35,598 nt of DNA from Flavobacteriales bacterium UBA720 (GTDB lineage Bacteria > Bacteroidota > Bacteroidia > Flavobacteriales > Weeksellaceae): NCBI GenBank assembly GCA_002297505.1, contig DBLQ01000118.1, forward strand, positions 1 through 35,598, given 5' to 3'. The notes beneath the pieces are model-generated. The model was not told the origin of the DNA and ran no database searches. It was given only the letters and a program-made list of their open reading frames with translations. Every line of letters begins with the position of its first letter. Positions within the stretch are counted from its first letter, which is position 1. Made by a program: the position numbers and the translations under genes. Below, in pieces: positions 30,785-35,598 of this stretch.

Positions 30785-32827
30785 TTATTTGAAACGATGA
30801 TTGGATTCGCTGCTTACAAACATCGCATTACGATCTTCGGAGATGATGTTGATAAAACGTTCGTAATGCTTCAGAACATCGGATATGAGCTCATTTTTGG
30901 TGAACAGCCGTACATCATAACCTTCCCTGCTGTCGCCGAAATAAGCTTTTGGATAGTAGATTTCCTTGGTTTTTTCAGCAGGCCAGTTGTGTTCTTCCAA
31001 CAGATCTTCGGAGAGTATTTTGGATTCTTTCTTTACACCGTAAATAAAGTTGTTAATAACATCGTACCGAATTTCAATTTCAATTTTTTCGGATAGCTGG
31101 TTTGTATTGAGTTTTGCCGAGATACCATTGATCTCAAACTCCGCAACCAATTCTGCAAAAGCATTTTGCACAGTGGTGCTGATAAAATTTTCCGTGTTTT
31201 TTTCATCATTAAAAGATAACATCTGATGCAGCCGCTGCTTCCAGTGATCGCCGGACCATGGGACTGTAGTGCGGGAAAATTCTTTATCATAGTATTCTTT
31301 ATCAATAATTAAAGCCTTAGAAAGACTTACTAAAAACAGTAACATGATGATGGAAAAAGGAAGTGCCGTAATGAGTGTCATGCTTTGCAGCGCAGCCAGA
31401 CCACCTGCATTGAGCAGCATCAGCGCCAGAACTGCCAGCAGCGCTCCCCACCCTATCGTTTGCCACTTGGGTGAGACCTTTGCATTTTTAGTCGCGATGC
31501 TGTTCATCACAAAAATTCCACTATCTGCAGAGGTTACGAAAAATATTACGATAATAGCAATTACCACATAACTGAAAACCTCCGTGAACGGAAGGTAGTT
31601 TAAAAACCGGAACATCAGACCGTCCGGATCGCCAGCCATCTGACTCAGATAGCCTTTAGCAACGGTCATATCGAAAAATATCGCGCTGTTGCCGAAGACC
31701 GTCATCCAGATAAAATTAAATAAAGTTGGCAAAATCAGAACTGCTGCAATAAACTCACGGATGGTTCTTCCCTTCGAGATTCTTGCAATGAAAAGGCCTA
31801 CATACGGCGATCAGGAAATCCACCATGCCCAGTAAAGAATGGTCCAGTCATAAAACCATTGCTGCGTATTGTCTTCGTAAACATGTGTATTGAATGTAAG
31901 GCTGAAAAAGCTGTTGATGTAATTGCCGATGCCTTCCGTAAAACTTCCAATAAGATAAATCGTCGGACCAAGAGCCAGAACCAAAAGGAGTAAGATGATG
32001 ACCACCACCACATTCAGATTGCTCAGGATCCGGACACCTTTGTCAACACCGGAGATTGCGGACAGTACCGAGAGCGTGACAAGGACTCCTACGATCAGAA
32101 CCTGGTAGACAAATCCTGTATCCGGCAAAAGATGAACGTTGACCAACCCGGAATTGATCTGAACAACGCCAAATCCTAATGTAGTGGTGATTCCAAAAAA
32201 CGTACTGCACAAAGCAAAAACATCGATGGCATCGCCCCATTTTCCTTTGATTTTATTTTTAAGCAGTGGATAAAAGCAACTTCTCAAAGAAAGCGGAAGT
32301 CTGTAACGGTAGGAGAAATACGCCAATGAAAGCCCGACCACGCCATAAATAGCCCAGGCATGGATACCCCAATGAAAGAAAGTGTAGAGCTGAGCGTTCT
32401 GCGCTCTTTTTACCGGAGGCAACGCTGAAAAAACACCTTCGGAATAGTGCTGCATCGGTTCTGCCACGCTGAAATACATCAGTCCAATTCCCATCCCGGC
32501 AGCAAACAGCATCGATATCCACGAAAAAAAACTGTACGAGGGTTTGCTATCGTTGCTCCCCAATTTAATCTTGCCGTAACTGCTGGCCATAATATAAATC
32601 AGGAAGATTACAAACAAAGTCACCGCCCAGACGTACACCCAATTGAAGTTGACAAATATAAAATTTTTGACCACATTCAGGCTCTGCTCTGTAGCAGCAG
32701 GAAAGATGGCTGAAAGCATGCAGACCCCAATGATAAAGGCCAGACTGGGCCACACAATGCCCCGTTTCAGTGTAGTTCTCAGTTTAATCACCGTTAAGAA
32801 TTTTTTAACATAATCCCAACACTTCAA
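30785..32827 (-). pseudogene. BCCT (betaine/choline/carnitine) transporter interrupted by an in-frame TGA
   Basis: One continuous frame of 681 codons encodes a BetT-like BCCT transporter, except for TGA at codon 339 (31813-31811). The upstream part (residues 1-338) has the first membrane helices, with ALPPVKRAQNAQLYTFFHWG and GMGIGLMYFSVAEPMQHY. It ends ILYWAWWIS, then stop, and the same frame continues SPYVGLFIARISKGRTIREF with the remaining helices and the long C-terminal cytoplasmic domain typical of BetT. The stop replaces the last Trp of the conserved WxWWISW motif (W377 in BetP). Only one base differs from TGG. There is no frameshift. The gene may be freshly inactivated or the base may be an error; an ATG at 31732 could give only a partial protein. 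Confidence 0.88.
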
Positions 32828-32853
32828 AACTCTTGCCGTAATGATCTCTACTT

Positions 32854-33000
32854 CTACTTAACGCTCTCAAATACCTCCAAATCCTTAATCTTGCGCAGAT
32901 AGCTATTCTGACCCAGAAGTTCATCAATCATTTTTTGGATTTGAAAACAACAGGAAACACCACTGCAATTTGCAGTGGTGTTTTCTATTTTATAAGGCAT
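32854..33000 (-). CDS. Doubtful small ORF (48 residues) between two genes
   Basis: An open frame runs from ATG at 33000 to TAG at 32854. Its 5' third lies in the strong hairpin downstream of the SRPBCC gene, giving NTTANCSGVSCCF. The rest (KMIDELLGQNSYLRKIKDLE) reads like a normal soluble helix. It could be a small unrecognised protein, a relic of a longer gene, or chance. There is no recognisable start signal. Confidence 0.2.
   Translation of the reverse strand: MPYKIENTTANCSGVSCCFQIQKMIDELLGQNSYLRKIKDLEVFESVK
32953..32985. terminator. Strong bidirectional hairpin downstream of the SRPBCC gene
   Basis: A 14-bp perfect stem, AAACACCACTGCAA (32955-32968) with TTGCAGTGGTGTTT (32970-32983), is extendable by one G-U and one G-C pair. 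T-rich sequence follows on both strands (TTTTCTATTTTAT on +). It lies between the SRPBCC stop and the BCCT transporter start and most likely ends the SRPBCC transcript. Confidence 0.75.
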
Positions 33001-33037
33001 TTTTAATTATTATATAGATTATTAAAATTTGGCATTT

Positions 33038-33511
33038 TTAATTACCGCCAAAAAGTTTTGCGATCACTTTTTGCCTGTTGTCAAAGATATAGTTCAGTTT
33101 ATCGTGGATCAGGAGCGTATTCAGAAGTTGACCAAACATACCCCACTTCATCTCATAGGTAAGCGTGTCTTTCATAAGCACACCTTCTTCGTTTCCAATA
33201 AATTCGTGGTGATGCTGCCACATCCGGAAAGGACCTTGGAACTGAAAATCACTGAAACTTTTTTTGTGTACCACATCTCTCAACTCAGATTTCCAACTTA
33301 TTCTAATCCCGAACAGAGGCCGCACAAAATAGTCGATTCTCATTCCGCTGTAAATTTCAAGTATTTCATCGGCATTGGTTAAAACCTTGAAATCCATTTC
33401 CTTCGGTGCCAATTCCGGAAGATTTTGGGGTGATGCGAAAAACTGCCAGGCCTCATCTATGCTGCATTTCAACTGCTGCTCTCTGTACAAATTATAAATC
33501 ATTGATCCCAT
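33038..33511 (-). CDS. SRPBCC-fold (START/cyclase-dehydrase-like) protein
   Basis: A 157-residue cytoplasmic protein with the helix-grip pattern of the SRPBCC superfamily: SIDEAWQFFASPQNLPELAP at the N-terminus, an antiparallel beta core (ISWKSELRDVV, GPFRMWQHHHEFIGNEEGVLMKDTLTYEM) and a long C-terminal helix (HDKLNYIFDNRQKVIAKLF). Such proteins bind hydrophobic ligands or act in lipid or polyketide metabolism; no ligand can be named. ATG codons at residues 1 and 4 are possible starts. It has its own promoter candidate upstream and a strong terminator downstream, so it is probably monocistronic. Confidence 0.8.
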   Translation of the reverse strand: MGSMIYNLYREQQLKCSIDEAWQFFASPQNLPELAPKEMDFKVLTNADEILEIYSGMRIDYFVRPLFGIRISWKSELRDVVHKKSFSDFQFQGPFRMWQHHHEFIGNEEGVLMKDTLTYEMKWGMFGQLLNTLLIHDKLNYIFDNRQKVIAKLFGGN

Positions 33512-33538
33512 TACTTTGATAGTCCGTCATTTCTATAG

Positions 33539-33567
33539 CAAAGTACCTTCCAGAGTTTTTGCACCAA
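33539..33567 (-). promoter_or_regulatory. Bacteroidota-type promoter of the SRPBCC gene
   Basis: On the minus strand TTG (33567-33565), 19 bases, then TACTTTG (33545-33539) match the TTG-N17-23-TAnnTTTG promoter pattern with one base fewer in the -7 spacer, as in the candidate before GH95. Transcription would start about 20 bases before the ATG. Confidence 0.5.
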
Positions 33568-33763
33568 TCACATTTAATGACAATTTTTTATACGATTGAT
33601 GCTTCACCAGAACTTTAAAATACCATTCCAAATCATCTTAGGATAAGTTTTGAAAACTGATTACTCAAATATGATGTCAAGCAGGATCGTGATCGAAAAT
33701 GGAAAAATCAAGGAAAAATTAGACTTCAATGTTACAATATTTGAGCGATGAATACCAATACAA

Positions 33764-33798
33764 AAAACGAGGCTTTCATTGCTGATGCACCTCGTTTT
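33764..33798 (-). terminator. Terminator of the T9SS beta-helix gene
   Basis: AAAACGAGG (33764-33772) pairs with CCTCGTTTT (33790-33798). Read on the minus strand the stem is followed by six T residues. It begins 31 bases after the stop codon. Confidence 0.8.
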
Positions 33799-33829
33799 GG
33801 AATTAAAAAAATAATTATGATGAGTCGAT

Positions 33830-35598
33830 TTACTTCTTGATGATCTTCGTCATTTCCGCTTTGCCTTCGGTCACGGTTTTTACAAAATAAGCTCCGGAAG
33901 ATAATCTGGCAAGGTTAATGATATTTGAATGAAAGACTTCCTGAACGAGTTGTCCACCAACATTATAAACCGAAATCTGATTGACTTTACGATCTGATGA
34001 TACCATTAGAACCTCATCCACAGGATTGGGATAGATCTGAACTTTCACACCTCTGCTGATGTCGCCCGCAACCATCGTTGCCACGGTAAATTCATCCGCG
34101 CCTATATCCGGCGTGCTGGTGCTTCTGGCCTGTCCATCAAAATCCGAAGGGACATCCGACAGGAAAACACCTTTATCATCAATTCCGAGGTTATCCTGAA
34201 CTGCGGCGACATGAAGATCATTATCGGACACAAATTTTGGCAATGCTTTGATGGAATTATTATTTCCGCCCAAGATGCTCTTCATGCCGGCAACATCCGT
34301 GAACGGTGGTGGACCACCCGGAGTCTGCCCCAGTGCGGAGGCGGAACTGTACACAATATTATTATCAATATTTGAAAAAAATGAAGCTACCGGCATCGCA
34401 GAAATGGCATAGGCAGTTATTGAAGCATCGGCCAGATTGGTGACCAAAATATTATTTCTGAGGTCAATAGCGCCAGAACCCGAAATCCCCGAAGTTACGC
34501 TCAGCGCGATAGGCACGCCTCTGTTGGTGCCGTCATTCTGTGTTTCCGTGAGATATATTGAATTATTGTAAATTTTGTAACCACTGCCGGCATTGATCAG
34601 GATGCCGCCTGTGTAAGTGGCAGAGCCATTGTTATTGGCAAAACTCGATATTTTCGAGATAAAATTATTGCTGACCAATGTATTGGATCCGGCATTGGCA
34701 GAAAGTACGATAGCTTCTGCGCCGTAGCCTACTGTGGTAGCTGTTCTTAGGCCTGTCAGGTTTTTGATCTCATTCTGGCTGATCACAGTCCCGACTGTAG
34801 AGCCGCCTAAGCTGATGCCTGTCACAGAACTGTTGAATCCGTTGGTTGAAAAATTTGAAATTTTATTGCGAAGGATCTTATTGGCAGATGCCGCATTGCC
34901 TGCTCCGGCATTGGTGAAAATCTGAATACCTGTAACGCTCCCACCGCCGGCATTCGTCACATTGATATTATCGATCACATTATCAGAAACTGTAGTATTC
35001 ATCGCATTCACCGCAACCCAAATACCTCTTTTGCCTTCATTACTCAGGGTCTCAAAATTCCCGATTTTGTTCTCGGAAACCACCACACCGTCTGTCCCGT
35101 TCAGATAAACGCCCATAAACCGGTTGGCATTGTCCCCGCCGGTGGACATATCATTTTTAGTGATCACGGAGCCTGAGCCATTCCCCGTGGCCGAAACAGC
35201 GATCATATAAATTCCCTGGTAGGATTTCTGGATGGAATTATTTTCCAGCCTGATGTTGCTAAAATAACCCGCAGTCTGTGCTCCTGCCGTATTGCTGACC
35301 AAAATCCCGCTACCGGTGGTTCTCACACCATTGATAAGTGTCGTATTTTTTACCGTGACATTAGTAAGCGGATTGGCAGCGTCCGATGAACCCATCGCAA
35401 CTATCTGCGATCCGGCGATATTGCCATTAATCAGGCTCAGATTTCTACTGTCTGTACCATTATTGCTACCGTCAATGGTTACATTGCTGCCCAAAATCCG
35501 GATCACGGGGCCAGCGGACGTTCCGGTAACTGTCGCATCAATATTGGCTGCCGGTTTCATCTGTACGGATGTAAAGTTGGACCTGCCCGTACTACGGT
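33830..35598 (-). CDS. Right-handed beta-helix protein with T9SS sorting tail, 5' end outside the window
   Basis: The frame is open to the window edge (residues RSTGRSNFTSVQ precede the first ATG at 35560), so the N-terminus is missing; 589 residues are present. Most of it is a repetitive parallel beta-helix with short coils such as SGILVSNTAG, NKIGNFE, NVIDNINVTNAGG and NEIKNLTG, as in pectate-lyase-like or Pbl/PbH1 proteins. It ends with the segment TPDIGADEF and a C-terminal type A T9SS domain (about the last 75 residues: VQIYPNPVDEVLMV, ISVYNVGGQLVQEV, LSSGAYFVKTVTEGKAEMTKIIKK). The tail directs export through the outer membrane by type IX secretion. No catalytic residues can be assigned; it may be an adhesin or a lyase-like protein. 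It is followed by a clear terminator. Confidence 0.85.
   Translation of the reverse strand, partial: RSTGRSNFTSVQMKPAANIDATVTGTSAGPVIRILGSNVTIDGSNNGTDSRNLSLINGNIAGSQIVAMGSSDAANPLTNVTVKNTTLINGVRTTGSGILVSNTAGAQTAGYFSNIRLENNSIQKSYQGIYMIAVSATGNGSGSVITKNDMSTGGDNANRFMGVYLNGTDGVVVSENKIGNFETLSNEGKRGIWVAVNAMNTTVSDNVIDNINVTNAGGGSVTGIQIFTNAGAGNAASANKILRNKISNFSTNGFNSSVTGISLGGSTVGTVISQNEIKNLTGLRTATTVGYGAEAIVLSANAGSNTLVSNNFISKISSFANNNGSATYTGGILINAGSGYKIYNNSIYLTETQNDGTNRGVPIALSVTSGISGSGAIDLRNNILVTNLADASITAYAISAMPVASFFSNIDNNIVYSSASALGQTPGGPPPFTDVAGMKSILGGNNNSIKALPKFVSDNDLHVAAVQDNLGIDDKGVFLSDVPSDFDGQARSTSTPDIGADEFTVATMVAGDISRGVKVQIYPNPVDEVLMVSSDRKVNQISVYNVGGQLVQEVFHSNIINLARLSSGAYFVKTVTEGKAEMTKIIKK

Larger units (their letters stand above)
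33512..33829. other. 318-base gap: promoter and terminator only
   Basis: No gene is seen. The left end holds the SRPBCC promoter (33539-33567) and the right end the terminator of the beta-helix gene (33764-33798). The middle is AT-rich, without notable repeats or frames. Confidence 0.6.

Noticed and set aside
30779..31096. Open frame of 105 codons on the + strand
   Set aside because: It is antisense to the C-terminal domain of the BCCT transporter and ignores its codon pattern.
31811..31813. Selenocysteine or other recoding at the TGA in the BCCT gene
   Set aside because: The position is a conserved Trp, not Cys, and no SECIS-like element was recognised. A point change or base error is simpler.

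Overview
The window is a join of two unrelated genomes. Bases 1 to about 1871 look like a Bacillus cereus-group Firmicute: strong purine-rich ribosome binding sites, classical hairpin-plus-T terminators, and a SulP/STAS transporter tail, a UspA protein, a tiny membrane peptide and the C-terminal end of an OppA-type peptide-binding protein. From about 1895 to the end it is a Bacteroidota, probably a Chryseobacterium-like Flavobacteriia: SusC/SusD pair, AT-rich leaders without Shine-Dalgarno sequences, promoters close to TTG-N18/19-TAnTTTG, and a type IX secretion (T9SS) C-terminal sorting tail. The two parts meet inside one open reading frame (1455..3080), where the first ~403 residues of a GH97 glycosidase run in frame into the last 138 residues of OppA across a short shared stretch (WLKDIGVK, bases 1872-1895). 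A misassembly or contamination chimera is the simplest explanation.

The Bacteroidota part carries a large xylan utilization locus, all on the minus strand (transcribed right to left). It starts with a Nudix-type transcriptional regulator (28848..29573), then xylulokinase xylB, xylose isomerase xylA, a SusC-like TonB-dependent transporter, a SusD-like glycan-binding lipoprotein, mannonate dehydratase uxuA and an SDR that is probably the fructuronate reductase. A terminator at 18793-18828 closes this block. A second block, with its own promoter candidate near 18714-18741, encodes exported enzymes: GH95, two GH43, a double CE1 esterase, GH27, GH97, two GH43-CBM6 paralogues and the truncated GH97.

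The set fits a heavily decorated glucuronoarabinoxylan. GH43 enzymes would remove arabinose and xylose, GH27 and GH97 D-galactose-type caps, GH95 probably L-galactose (it has Thr where fucosidases have His), and the CE1 pair acetyl or feruloyl groups. SusC/D would import the oligosaccharides. XylA/XylB feed xylose to the pentose phosphate pathway and UxuA/SDR handle glucuronate-derived fructuronate/mannonate. No endo-xylanase, alpha-glucuronidase, glucuronate isomerase or KDG kinase is seen; part of the locus may lie beyond the false junction.

Right of the regulator is a 534-base gene-poor stretch with two perfect palindromes that are good operator candidates. Then come a PAP2 phosphatase, a BCCT betaine/choline-type transporter broken by an in-frame TGA at a conserved tryptophan, an SRPBCC protein and the 3' part of a beta-helix protein with a T9SS sorting tail that runs off the window. 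Intergenic gaps in the enzyme block hold several short dispersed palindromic repeats. No rRNA, tRNA, CRISPR array, transposase or origin was seen.
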